A stretch of 64,000 bases of DNA from Oscheius dolichura (GCA_932521035.1 OW051494.1:3520001-3584000), one strand, 5' to 3'. Shown: positions 24,169 through 35,039, counted from the stretch's first letter. Program-made: numbers and translations. The notes: generated by a model from the letters alone, not told the origin.

Positions 24169-24411
24169 GAAATATGTGGAATCCTCTCCAAATGCACGAA
24201 TGTTCGAAGTGAATCACCAGCTGCATGCGAGACGCGGTGTTTTTGAAAGAAAACACATTTAACAGTCAAGACACCGTTGTTTGCTTCGCGTTCGTTGTCC
24301 TCCCTGCTGTTCTCTTCACTTCTGAAACATTCCCCCTTCTTTTACTATTTCCAAATTAGCTTATTTTTAGTAGAAATATTCTAAACAATACCGAGAGCAC
24401 GCCATAGCAAA

Positions 24412-24746
24412 ATGATAAGATGCTTGCGTCATATAAAATATCGCAACTGTTACGAGTACAAAAAATTTATCCTGCTGCCTCTTTGTACATGCTTTATGTG
24501 TTTCCTCTTTTTACTGGGTATTTTGTTGCTCATTGTAATTTGGCCTTATTACAGTGATTTGTTACGAGTATTCATAAATTTCTCCACTCTGTTTTCCACA
24601 AGGTGAACATGTAACTATCTTCTTCTATACTTGACCAATTCTTCTTACTTTTCTATTTAGTTCTTTTACAGGAGGATCTCTTACTATTGTATGCTGGCAT
24701 TGAGAGCAGCAGCGAGAGCAACCGTTCCGCTCACGAGAAGAGCGTG
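24412..24746 (+). CDS. Possible small single-pass membrane protein
   Basis: The ORF from ATG 24412 (MIRCLRHIKYRNCYEYKKF) has one strong hydrophobic helix (LLPLCTCFMCFLFLLGILLL) and reaches FSTLFSTR, followed by a GTGAAC donor and a TTTAG or TTACAG acceptor. One joined frame continues RRISYYCMLALRAAARATVP to TGA at 24746. No family is recognised. It converges on the MSP fusion gene. It could be a spurious ORF. Confidence 0.3.
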
Positions 24747-24853
24747 AGTTCTTTTTTTATGAATATTGAAAAAGTAACAAACAGTCGACTGGATCATTTA
24801 TTCATAGAACACCAGCCGATTTTATTGCATGTGTCTTACTCTTTTTTCTGTTA

Positions 24854-26197
24854 TCATACCTTCACATTAGATCCCTTCTCGCACGACTGCATGACATACA
24901 GCGTGTTCAATGCCAGATTCGGCTTCTTGAAGAAGGCAGCGAGATCCTTTTCACTCTCGGTGCAGCTGGCCCAGCATACAACTAGCTTATCCTGCTTGAC
25001 AGGTCCCGGAGTGCGGGTAATAACTACATTCTGATCTTTGCCAGGCGCTATGGTTTTGAAGACAGGCGCGACGACGAACAGCTTGTTGTCAGAGCATTTG
25101 ATTTTCACGGCTATGGTATGCGTCGCCGAAGTATTTGTAATTGTTACGGTCTGCTGTCCTCCATTCTCCGTCCAGTTGACAACAGTTTTATTGAGCGACA
25201 CTGTTGGGTTTTCGGTCGGCGGTTTTGGAATAGCACTTGCAGTCGGGGTTTTAGCCTAAATTTTAATTAAAATATTGCTTTATTCAAACCTTCATGTCAG
25301 ATTTGCCCCTGTCCGACTTGCCCTTCTTGTCCGACTTGCCCTTCTTGTCCGACTTGCCCTTCTTGTCGGATTTTCCCTTCTTATCGGATTTTCCCTTTTT
25401 GTCGGATTTGTTCTTTTTCTCAGATTTGCCTTTCTTTCCTGGGGTTTCGGCCTTCTCTTCTTCCTTTTTGCCTTCGTCTTTTTTCTGTTCTTCTTTTTTC
25501 TCTTCCTTCTTTTCTTCTTCCTTTTTCTCTTCCACCTTCTTTTCTTCCTCCTTCTCTTCTTTCTTTTTGTCTTCCTTCTTTTTGTCTTCCTTATTTTTGT
25601 CATCTTTATTTTTGTCATCAGGAGATCCCTTTTTACCACCTTTGGGAGATTTACCAGCGGGAGATTTAGCACCTTTTTTGTTCTCTTCGGCCTTCTTTTC
25701 GCGCGACCTTTTTTCGTCTGATGTGGTGCTAGCGAGACAATCTTTTACGGCTTTCTTCTTCTTTTCATCGTCATCCTGAGTCGGATTAAGCTTCAGCGAA
25801 GGTTCTTTCTTTATAGCGCCTGTCTTTGTAGTCCCGGTCTGAGTAACGGATTTCTTCTGACTTTCTAGCTGAAAAATATCTTGTTAACGTGCATCTCTTC
25901 CGCGCTTACGTTCTCATAAGGTCGTTCCTTGCCATCTCCGGTCTCAGTGGGCGGTGCAGCAGGCTTGGGGGGAAGAGAACGAGAAGGCTCCTTCTTTTTG
26001 CTTTTACCACATAACAGAAGGATGGGCCCCAAAACGCCCAGTTGAAAGACGACAACCAGTAGAACGTACATTCTAACAGTTGTAATGGCGTTAGATTGAT
26101 GGAAATTAACCGTTTTAATGATCTGATTTGACCAGTATAAACCAAAAGCTTGATTATAGAGGACCGTTTGCCGTTGTAATAGGAGCAGCAAGTGCAT
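24854..26197 (-). CDS. Membrane / Lys-Glu linker / MSP-domain fusion protein
   Basis: Three parts join with clean splice phases. Exon 1 encodes two hydrophobic helices (MHLLLLLQRQTVLYNQ and MYVLLVVVFQLGVLGPILLL), ending RPYEN. Exon 2 is a Lys/Glu linker with KKEEKEEEKKVEEKKEEE and about six tandem GKSDKK units coded by an 18-bp repeat at about 25308-25400. Exon 3 (25255-24854) is an MSP-type immunoglobulin fold (NNGGQQTVTI-like start, AVKIKCSDNKLFVVAPVF, VVITRTPGPVKQDKLVV), resembling nematode sperm SSP/MSP proteins. The exon is also open above the ATG to 26266 (DPALLLLGIVILVAVDC), so a start farther up is possible. Reverse AATAAA at 24797-24802. It may tether MSP to sperm membranes, but that role is inference. 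A truncated copy lies at 39.7-40.6 kb. Confidence 0.7.
25308..25400 (-). repeat. 18-bp tandem repeat coding GKSDKK
   Basis: About five to six near-identical 18-bp units, coding GKSDKK on the minus strand. The left breakpoint of the 4.8-kb duplication falls at the edge of this array (25305), which suggests the repeat was involved in the rearrangement. Confidence 0.75.
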
Positions 26198-26431
26198 ACA
26201 GTCTACGGCTACGAGTATTACGATGCCAAGAAGTAGAAGTGCAGGATCCTTGGCTGTTAATCCCACAGGTTAGTATACAATTTTACCTATTGCACATTTA
26301 TTTGTATAATGATGTTTCTTTGTTTCAGGAACACCTTGCGAGGAAATCGACGCTTTCACTATTGAAGTCTCCCAAAGATCTCATTATTTATATATTAAAG
26401 ACATGCCGTAAACTTATTAGGTACATTTCTC

Positions 26432-28267
26432 ATGATATCAAATTTAATACCTGTTTCTAGATGTATATCATTATTTTTTCGATTTTTCCCTTTGGTTATA
26501 ACCTATCCATTTGCGATACGTGGTTCAACGCTCGAAAGGCTTTGGTGGAGATGGTTACTCTTTATGATTAGAGTAAGTTCCCTTTTTATAATCAGAAGAA
26601 TAATGTTTAGGGTAGTGGCCCGACTTTTCTTAAACTAGGGCAATGGAGTAGTACAAGAAGGGATATTTTCAGTAAAGAATTCTGTGATAAGGTGAGTTAT
26701 CTACATAACGTTTACACCTTTTAAGCTGTCTATTCTACATACCAAAACGAAGAAACATAGACTTTTCCGAGAGAAAGCAGCTATAATTGATGAGCTTTTT
26801 GGGAAAGGATTTTATAAAAAGCATGCTAAAAATGTTTTTCTCCATTTTGAGCCATATTCAATTGGATCAGGTTGCATTGCACAAGTCTGTCCATTTTTTG
26901 ACTTTATTTTGTAAGTTGTTCAGGTGTATAAAACAACTGTAAATGTGCCAGAGTTGGAGAAAGCTACCGGCACTAACTATCCTCTATTAGCTAACCGAAA
27001 TACTGTAGATATCGCGATCAAAGTTGCTGAAAAGCATGTAGAGAAACAAATTGAACTAGACCTTTCTATTATCCGTTCTGCCGCTTACACTCTGACAAAG
27101 GTGAGATACTCTATTTACAATTTCAAACGCAACTTAGCTAATGCCTACATTATGTTATGTTGATCCCATGGGAGCTTTAGAACAATTCGAAATGGTACTA
27201 AGAAGACAAGTCGATCTCCGGAATGAAGCGAGAGCTTTAGTGGTATGTGTTTTTTTGTAATTGAGCTTTTCTTTGCAGAAGTTTGCTGATAATTTTGATC
27301 CAGCAAAATCTGGTATTCGTTTTCCCGTAGTTCTTCGATATACCAAAAATATTCTCGCGGAAACGTTTGAAGAGGGAACGTACATCAATCGGCTAGTAGC
27401 AGAAGAAGATAATCCTGAGGTTGAATCTTTTTTGTTGTGTATAATTTTTGCTTCAGCTAAAAACGCGACAATCACCATATGTCAGAAGAAGAATAGCCCT
27501 TTTAGGTGCTCGAGCATTACTGAAAATGATTTTCGTCGATAATTTTGTGCATGGTGATCTTCATCCAGGAAATATTTTAGTCAGGTAGAATTATATTAAT
27601 TTGATGATCATTATTTCTATTAGATTTAATGATAATGTTGGCACTTTGCCGGGTGTTCATTTAGCACCTTCTCCTGACAGTTATGCACGGCAAGCGTGGG
27701 ACTGGATGAAAAGCACCATACGATGGCGATCGGCGCCGAAAATACGTTTCACAGATTCGCCTTTTATCCAAGATGAACCCACATTAGTTCTTCTTGATAC
27801 TGGGATCGCTGTCTCAGAAACACCCGAAAAACTTACTAATTTGAAGACATTATTTAGATGCATCGTCGAAAGAAAGGTTTGTGTCTCTTTATACAAGTAA
27901 TTTTTTAAATTTAGGGCTATGAAGCCGGAAAAATGCTATTGACTCACTCGCCCAAACAAAATTGCCGAGATCCTGATAGATTTTGTAAGCAAGTGCAAGT
28001 ATTAGTAGATAAAGCAATGTCTGAAAAATCCCTTCGAAAGGTAAACTGATTGTATTTGTTTTGGTTATATTTATTTCTTAGCTCAATATCTCCGGACTTC
28101 TTTCCGAAATGTTTTCTATAGTTGCTGAACATCAAGTGTCCTTAGATTCCTCTTTTACTACAGTCATTCTCTCTGTCATGGTTCTTGAGGGATTTGGCCG
28201 TTCTCTTGATCCTGATCTTGATCTCTTTCAGTGTGCTCGACCCTACCTTTTAAATGTCATGTTCTAG
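26432..28267 (+). CDS. adck2: ADCK2-like atypical kinase (ABC1/UbiB family), copy 1
   Basis: Mitochondrial ABC1/UbiB-family protein; ADCK2 is linked to lipid and coenzyme Q metabolism. From MISNLIPVSRCISLFFRFFP the exons give FFPLVITYPFAI, GPTFLKLGQWSSTRRDIFS (the KxGQ motif), GSGCIAQVYKTTV, IAIKVAEKHVEKQ, VDLRNEARAL, KMIFVDNFVHGDLHPGNIL (catalytic loop), LVLLDTGIAVSE (DxG-type loop), and VLEGFGRSLDPDLDLFQCAR near the end. These match human ADCK2 in order. About eight introns. An upstream open exon in phase (about 26330-26419, EHLARKSTLSLLKSP) may join at 26420, but it has no ATG, so I use 26432. The 5' side abuts the divergent MSP fusion gene. Confidence 0.8.
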
Positions 28268-28511
28268 GGTTTTGTAAATACGAGTAGTCAAAGAGTTTAG
28301 TGATAAAACGGGATTCCCGTGCCTTAAAATTTATTTGATTCTATAAGGTGGTTTTTTACATCCACAGTTATACCACATATGTGCATGATAGATTTAATGT
28401 GATCGGCTGTTTTTGTGCTTATAGTGTGGTGATTTAATAAATTTATGTAGTGATGTGGTGTGTTTGCATGGGTGTTGATTGTTTATCTTTGGACTGAGCG
28501 GGTTCCAGGTG

Positions 28512-29457
28512 ATGAGTTCTTTCCATCCTCCACTCAGGCCTGAGCCAAAGACTCAAGAACCGAAAGAATGGTACGAAGAGTTGTTAGAGAAGGATGAACT
28601 GCTTCTCTACCTGACGGCTGCCTTGGGGGTGATTCTTCCCGGTCTTGTCTACCTCATCTACCAACGAGTTCACATCGTCTATACGCAATATGCAGCTGTG
28701 AGTCGACCTTGTGAAAAATAGGAAAAAAATATTACAGAAGAAGGAAGCTGAGAAAATGGCAGAAGAAGCAGCAAAATGTGAGATGGTACTGATACGGCTG
28801 GGATCGGAAGAAGGACCGGCCAAGGAATTCTCGAAGCAGGTGTCTTCCCTCATCCAAAAGGAGACGACCGTTGCTCCGAAAGAGTGGAGCTCGTCTAATA
28901 TGAAGACCAGCCAGTTATTGTCATTCCAAGTGGGTTTCCCTCTGATATGAATGAGCACGGGACCTCTCAGGGAGTGGTGGCATTTATAGCCGACCCCAAT
29001 AGCGATGATGACTCCGCCTGGCTGTTGGATTGGATGGAGGAGATCGCGGCCGACCCGAAGGCCAAGAAAAAGGCCAAATTCGATGATATCCGCTTCGCCG
29101 TGGTTGGATTCACGGAGAGAAAAGAAAACGAGGAGAAGGATTCCAAAGTAGGGGGAGGATAGAGGGAACTAGGGGGAGATTCAGGTGGTGAAGACGCTCT
29201 CCCGGAGGATGAAGATCCTCGGCTCGAAGCAGCTCCTCCCGGTGGCTTTATTCAACGGTTAGACGGATGCCGCTTTTTATTCTATTGAGGAGGATTCAGA
29301 TCCCGTGACGGAGCAGATCCTGTCCCAGTGGTGCGACATGTTCCTGGACGAGGTGGAGAAGAGCCTGGTCCAGGAGGAGTCGGTCGAGGAGGCGACCTCG
29401 GAGAGTGAACTGGACGACGACGACGATGACCCGAGGGAGACGAAGAAGCACATCTAG
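28512..29457 (+). CDS. Flavodoxin-like membrane protein resembling TYW1 N-terminus, copy 1
   Basis: The start MSSFHPPLRPEPKTQEPKEW is followed by one helix (LLLYLTAALGVILPGLVYLI) and then a flavodoxin-like region: VLIRLGSEEGPAKEFSKQV, VVAFIADPNSDDDSAWLLDW, FDDIRFAVVGFTERKENEE. This order (membrane helix, then flavodoxin) is that of the N-terminal half of TYW1, the wybutosine-synthesis enzyme. The radical-SAM half is absent: the protein ends in an acidic tail and DPRETKKHI at 29457. The FMN phosphate loop is degenerate (GSEEGPAKE against GSQTGTAKG), so flavin binding is doubtful. Three or four short introns. AATAAA at 29647. TTCCAG lies 3 nt before the ATG. Confidence 0.6.
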
Positions 29458-29725
29458 AGAGAATCGGGGAGGACAGGAACTCCGTGTCATAACCACTAGT
29501 CTCCTTGTACAAAATGCTTTACTTCCAGTGCATTCCTCACTATTCCTCCTTATTTTATAATTGTATATTTTACTCCCTTACTTTGTTTCTATTCTGCCAT
29601 ACTTCCCCCAATAATACATAAACTCATTGCTCTGTTCATTGTGTACAATAAATACTTTTTTGATATTCGGAGATCTGTTTCTTCTGGCAAGCTCTGAGTT
29701 ACACCGTATCCTAAAACCACATCTC

Positions 29726-30080
29726 TTATCTCCAAAAACAAAAACAAACCGTCATTTTCCGTCCCTTCGTTTCGATGGGAAGGGAGATCGAAGCTATCGC
29801 TCCCAGGAGGGCGGCCGTCCCATAGACACCGATCGGCAGGGAGAGGGACTCGCCCGACAACACCTGGGCGACGAACGGGGTTACGATCGCCCCCAGACGG
29901 GCCATGGCCGAGGCTGCCCCCAATCCCGCGGCTCGAAGGGTGGTCGGGTAGACTTCTGGGGTATAAACATAGGCACATTGGAAGGCCCCGGAGATGAAGG
30001 CTCGCGAGAGGAAGATCAGCGAGGTCACGGCCGTTCTGAAGACGGGGGATTGGAAGAGAGGAGACGACGGGGGAAGAGGG
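29726..30080 (-). pseudogene. Truncated 3' end of SVOP-like transporter (copy 1)
   Basis: Encodes only the last part of an SVOP transporter: [50 protein letters not shown] and [11 protein letters not shown]. Homology to the complete gene at 44136-46033 stops at 30080 inside an intron, and the upstream exons are replaced by unrelated DNA. It is probably a non-functional remnant of the duplication. Confidence 0.8.
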
Positions 30081-30224
30081 AAAAAGAAAAATTGAGAAAT
30101 GGGGACCGACTGCCCGCGGGGTGGAAAGAAGCTGATCAGGGAGATCTTTATTCTCAAAAACCATATGGTGCATTCATATAGGCTGCAGCCCCCCGAATGA
30201 ATTAGGCTAATTCCGTAAAAATTT

Positions 30225-30245
30225 GGGGGGGGGGGGGGGGGGGGG
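30225..30245 (+). repeat. 21-bp poly-G tract
   Basis: An uninterrupted run of 21 G residues, 145 nt beyond the end of duplication copy 1. Confidence 0.95.
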
Positions 30246-31002
30246 CAGATATGAGCCTATTTGCAAATTCTGACATCCTCAGGGATCTACCTATATCATA
30301 TAGAGACTCATATCTGCTCGTTCGTCACTCCGAGCTCTACAAGACCCTATACTCAGTTTTTCTCAAACCTAATAAGCTCTGGAGTTATCCACCTTGAAAC
30401 ATCAACCGATGCAATTTACGGTAATAACTGGGTGTTTCAGAGACCTCTTTTATGAGGTTTTTGTGAGGGGATTTCTACTAGGCTTTGTAGAGCAGGCCTC
30501 TGGGACCAACCCTATCTGGACAGAACGGCAGAGCAAACTGTAAAACAAGCGCATACCAAAATTTCTTGTATACACCGTGATCCCCATCGAATTCTGAGTA
30601 TGTTCCCAAATTTTTACGGAATTAGGCTCATTTTCCTCCGAGTTACGTCCTAAATTCAAAATTTTCCATACTTTTGGCTGCTACTGTACTATGGTGGGGG
30701 GTAAGTCCTTTCAATGACCTCATAACTTTTGATAGAAACAGTTTTACGGGGCATACGGGCACTTTATATGAAGCTCTCCGAGTGGCCGATCTGATAAAAT
30801 AAACTAGAAAAAAATTCCATGTGATTACCGCAATTTGCCAGGCATTTCACAAAAAGTCACTTGTATTGGACTCGATGACTTGCTATGTTCCCGGCCACTT
30901 CTAGAAAAACTGAATACGCCGTTCGATAGAGCTCACAGAGCTGATCAAAATCGTATGTTCAATTATCATTTTCCGTGGAAAAAAATACCATTTTTCCAAA
31001 AC

Positions 31003-31075
31003 GTGGCCGGATGGCGCAGTGCGTATCAAAATTAAGACCGGGAAGGTCGAGCGTTCGATTCCGCTCGGCGTCGAT
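31003..31075 (+). other. tRNA-like sequence with A and B boxes
   Basis: TGGCGCAGTGCG resembles a tRNA A box, and GCGTTCGATTCCGC, 40 nt on, resembles a B box with a GAGCG/CGCTC stem, followed by TCTTTT. The acceptor ends do not pair well, so a tRNA pseudogene or tRNA-derived SINE head is more likely than a working tRNA. Confidence 0.35.
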
Positions 31076-31289
31076 CTTTTATATTCTCTTTTGCTTTTTT
31101 CTCTTTTGTAGTAAATACCTTTTAATGTCAAGATAAAGCCACATCACAGCTCGCCGAGGTCGGCGCCTCAAAGGTCTAAAATGGCTAAAATGGTACCGCA
31201 GCGACCATGTCAGTTTTTCATATATACGTTTCTACATATTTTCATGTGTTTCCGATGTTTTATTCGGTCTTATCGACCCCAAATTACTA

Positions 31290-31870
31290 TAGAGCAGATG
31301 AGAAAAATATAAATTAACGCAGATTTGAAGCGTAATGGAATATCAGTGAATTTTTGTTCCGAAATAACCCCAAAATAACTTTTTATCATGATATTCTTCC
31401 GTTGATAACTTAAAATGCTCCCCATAATGAGACTAATTGATTGCAGTAAAAATGAAAAAGATCGGATGTCACAATTTTGAGAAAGAAATTATCAAAGATT
31501 TTGACCAATTTTTCAAAAAATCGACTTTGGATGAAAACGGGCATAAACAGCGGACAAACAGCGTTTTTTGTATTGCGGGTTACGGTGTTTAACTTTGTAG
31601 AGATGGCAATTCCTTATTCAGACATCCATTTTCGGAGTTTTTGTGTTCAAAAGATGCAGAAAAAAATGCTGATCCGGAAGTAATTTTGGCATCAGAATCT
31701 GTTCAGGTTTTGATATCCAGAAACACCAAAAACGCATATCTTCGAAACGATACATTTGTATAAACCCAAAAAATTACTTCCGGGTCTTTCTAATGCGCTG
31801 AATCGATTGCAGTTTACAGAAAAAAGTAAAATGTGTGGTTTTTGCAGCTTCGTGTCTACAAAGTTGTATT
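31290..31870 (+). repeat. Diverged repeat, copy A (inverted relative to 35040-35600)
   Basis: Shares blocks with the reverse complement of 35040-35600, for example CGGATGTCACAATTTTGAGA against the CTCAAAACTGTGACATCCG block near 35420, and a long shared block around the ACAGCGTTTTTTGTATTGCGG motif. The two copies flank the orphan gene at 32.3 kb. Confidence 0.65.
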
Positions 31871-32300
31871 GACCGAAGAGCAACAATTGTGCACAATGTG
31901 CTGGTCCCGAATACAACTTTAGAACATTGCCATTTTCTGCGAAAATAAAAGTTTGACATATGATTTTGATCAGCTCTGTGAGCTCTATCGAACGGCGCAT
32001 TCAGTTTTTCTAGATGTGGCCGGTAGGGTTGTCAACAGGACGGGACGGGACTTGAATCCCCCTTTGATGACTGCTCAGCCAAATCGAAAACAGATAAGGG
32101 GGGATCCTTTGGTGTGAATTTTCGGAAAACGCGTCCCGTCCCGTCCCGGGAGGTTCATCCTTCTCTATCCCCTCTCGCTTTAAGAAAAGGTCACCTTCAT
32201 TGATTTTCCTGCACTGTTAGAGTTAGTCCTTTAAAATTGGGTCACACATTGACTGAACTCTTCTGCTCAAGTTCTGCGCGTTCAGTTCCTCCTCCTTGAG

Positions 32301-33366
32301 ATGTACGCCTTGAAGTCTCACCCTCGCATGCCGGTGAACTTCAGCCGGATTCCCGACCATCTCTGTGCCGAGATCTTCTGCAAGGTTGTCTCAGCAACAT
32401 CTTCCTTTCATCTTTATTTCATTTAGCAAAGTGGTGTGACCCTTCTCCGATCAAAGCAACTCTGCCAGTGGACAAACGAAATCACGGAGACGGTGTTGAC
32501 CCCGCCACTGCGCTTCATCTCTTCGATTTTCATTAAACATGGACAGGTGCGCCCTTCTTTTCGTCTTTTGTGGAACATTTTGAGCCTTTTTTGTAGCACG
32601 ACCCTTATAATGGATTCTTCTATATTAAAAGACCGCATATGCCTCTGAACGAGATGTTATTATGTTGTGGTGTGGAAATTGGAAAAGCCAAGCGGCTGGT
32701 AGAGATAGATCCCGAACTAAACAAAGAATTGCTCCAACTTAACCAAATAGTGGGACGGTAGGTCAATCTATAGAAGCTTATTTGAAAATGACAGCCCCAT
32801 TCCATTCGAAGGTTTGTGGTCGGAGCAGAATAGGCGCGGCCCGAGAGGATTTCACCTAAGCCAGATCCCGGAAAACATTCGAAACGCCGTTCTGGCCAAG
32901 GTAATTGATCGTATGCTGATGGTACTTCCTTTCCTAGGCATCCCTGGTCGCTGTAGTTCGTCTTGCAAGGTCTTCCACTGCTGCTAAAGGTTTTGTCGAC
33001 GACTACTTCAATTCTACGGAACTAACAGCCTTGGTTAAACATATTGCTGCGAAGATCTGCCCAATTGAGCTGTTCGATAGCGTGGAACAGACGAAGAGGT
33101 ACGGACAATCGTCTATAAAAGTGAGTCTCGTCCATTTCTTTTGACGAGAATCCTTTATATTTTAGACAATTCACAGTTTCTTAGAATATTTGGCTCACGA
33201 ATATTCGAAGAAGCATGCTGGAAGCCAGCTTCTGGATGAAGAGGAGCGAAAGATGGTTCCTTGTCCTAGAACCATGACAAAGGAGGAGATATGTGCAGAG
33301 AAGGAGGCAGCATGGCAGAAATACGGCTACAGTTATTATAAATATATTGATTTTGGCTTTTGCTGA
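32301..33366 (+). CDS. Orphan multi-exon gene, possibly with F-box-like segments
   Basis: Not recognised. Six exons join with consistent phase: MYALKSHPRMPVNFSRIPDH..., QSGVTLLRSKQLCQWTNEI..., HDPYNGFFYIKRPHMPLNEM..., then (37-nt intron 32759-32795) PIPFEGLWSEQNRRGPRGF, ASLVAVVRLARSSTAAKGF, and TIHSFLEYLAHEYSKKHAGS, ending YYKYIDFGFC. Two stretches look alike: FSRIPDHLCAEIFCK and LSQIPENIRNAVLAK, each followed by a Leu/Ser/Val-rich helix. The pattern recalls F-box starts, but that is a weak inference. About 275 residues, no membrane helix. It sits between repeat copies. Confidence 0.55.
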
Positions 33367-33955
33367 TAAATATCTCCGTTTATCAGTACTTACCGTAACC
33401 AGGATAGATAACACGGCAAAACTTTTTACTGCAATCAATTAGTTCATTATGCACAGCTCGTCGCCAGGGATGGTCGGATAATGAAATTTTCGTTCGGATA
33501 ACGGATAATCCCGGATAAGGTTTTTTCGGATAACGGATAATGCCACCCAGCTCGCCGTGACCGGCGCCTCAAAGGTCTGTGCGCGTAAAACGGTCCCGTG
33601 GCGATTTCGTCTGGGAAAATGAAATATCCATTTCTCTACACTTTTATGCAATTCTGATGCTTCCATTGTGTTTCTCGACATTGAATTACTATAGAGCAAC
33701 AGAAACACCAGAAAAGGAACGTAAAATAAAGAAAAATGAAAATCACCAGTTTTTTGATCATTGAAGAGGTAAAATTGGCCACTGCTAGGAATTGCCAAAA
33801 TCATTGAAAACCCATCGTTTTCCTTTCTGTTTTTTGCTGAATATGGCTCTACTAATTTTTAGAAGCATTAGCAAGCAAAAAAGAGCATGTTCTAATGTCT
33901 CAATTATGAGAAAATAACAAAATCGTTTTGGCCGCTATGCGCGCTAAGGCCCCCC

Positions 33956-34272
33956 AAATGAAATGAAAAAAAGATGTGACTAAGCTGATCGACCCAGGTA
34001 TTCTCAAGAAACGTTCTATAGCTTAAAAAATTCTCCACGAAATTTAGATGTTTTTGTCGGAAGCGATTTTCATCTACCGAAGTGAGTAAGAGACGTTTAT
34101 ATTCATTGCCAATGTTTAGAGCTATATTTCTCAAAAAAACTACATCGAATTTCCACAATCGCTTCCGACAAAAACATCTAAATTTCGTGGGGAATTTTTT
34201 AAGCTATAGAACGTCTCTTGAGAATATCTGGGTCGCTCAGCTTAGTCACATCTTTGTTTCATTTCATTTCCA
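33956..34272. mobile_element. Fold-back (MITE-like) element, arms about 115 bp
   Basis: The left arm 33956-34073 and right arm 34155-34272 are near-perfect reverse complements (shared core CGAAATTTAGATGTTTTTGT and GTTCTATAGCTTAAAAAATT) with an 80-nt loop. It is non-coding and could be a hairpin MITE or a small-RNA source. Confidence 0.65.
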
Positions 34273-35039
34273 TACTAATTTTTGCCGCGAAAAAGGGGGC
34301 ACCGAAATTTTCAAATTTGGCGAGCTGTGGTCAATTATCCGGGAAATCCGGATTTCGGATAAAATTTCCAGTTTCTTCGTCCAGTTGACCGATTTTCTCC
34401 GTTTTTTACGGGTTTTTGTGTATTTAAGGTTATGTCAGCCTCTACGGTTAATTATTAGCGCGATTTCAATGCAACATACCTCTGCGAACATTTCTTACAA
34501 TAATAAGGAACCCGTATGCGTAAAAGAACTACCCTCAGGTTTTCGCTCAAAGTCGAAGAGGCGAACGAGGTAGTGAGTTGGAGTTGGCCCTCTCCGCTAT
34601 TAGTACTACCCCATTTGGCCCAAATGATTTTCCTCAGTTTGAGGTGGTTATATTTCGCCTGCTGTGAGAAACAATTCTCCAAAATAAAGTAGGGGACTCT
34701 AAAACTGAAAAAATATTATTTTTTCCCAGCATGTTAGCCAGTATTAACTCCCTTCCATTGAACCCGTGCTGATTTTTGTGTCAATCGATGCAGAACGAGA
34801 CGGCCGATTTTTTTCAAGAAGACACCTTCTGCAGAAAACGCAGCGCTGAAGAGAAACCTTGAAAATACACTTTTTTGAGAAGTTTGTTTTGCATTTTACG
34901 AATTATTCCACTAATCAACCAGCCTTGAAAACCACATGGTAATTTTTTTCAACCCATAAGCTAGCTTCCACCAAAATGATTATCCAAAATGGTCAACGGA
35001 GAGAGGAGAAAACCCCTCGGCGACATTACTTTTGACGCG

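Larger units (their letters stand above)
25305..30080. repeat. 4.8-kb segmental duplication, copy 1
   Basis: Sequence 25305-30080 recurs at 39715-44487 in direct orientation (offset 14410). The lines I compared are identical through exons, introns and intergenic DNA. Near the right end copy 1 has an extra GAC (offset becomes 14407). Copy 1 is joined on the left to the MSP exon and on the right to repeat-rich DNA beginning just after 30080. Right breakpoint lies within an SVOP intron. Confidence 0.92.
30891..32029. mobile_element. Inverted-repeat element, arms about 75 bp
   Basis: The left arm (about 30891-30965) reads CGGCCACTTCTAGAAAAACT and on through the GATAGAGCTCACAGAGCTGA block. The right arm (about 31956-32029) is its near-perfect reverse complement. 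No transposase is seen inside, so it looks like a non-autonomous DNA element or fold-back repeat. It contains a tRNA-like pol III sequence. Confidence 0.55.
30081..32300. other. Repeat-rich AT block without convincing genes
   Basis: Contains a 21-G homopolymer (30225-30245), a short inverted repeat (about 30206-30230 against 30606-30632, sharing CCGTAAAAATTTGGG), a larger inverted-repeat element (30891-32029), and GGGACGGGACGGG/CCCGTCCCGTCCC segments near 32040 and 32130. ORFs here are short and lack coding character. Confidence 0.6.

Noticed and set aside
25308..25400. CRISPR-like regular repeat
   Set aside because: It is a contiguous 18-bp coding tandem repeat with no spacers, in a eukaryotic gene.
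25275..25779. Plus-strand Leu/Phe/Ser-rich ORFs that look like multi-pass membrane proteins
   Set aside because: They are the antisense of the Lys/Glu-rich linker of the MSP fusion gene.
29627..30181. Plus-strand Arg/Gly/Asp-rich ORF
   Set aside because: Antisense of the SVOP 3' exons; the SVOP protein on the minus strand is clearly conserved.
34082..34573. 163-residue plus-strand ORF in the repeat block
   Set aside because: It crosses both the hairpin arm and unrelated AT-rich sequence and has no coding character.
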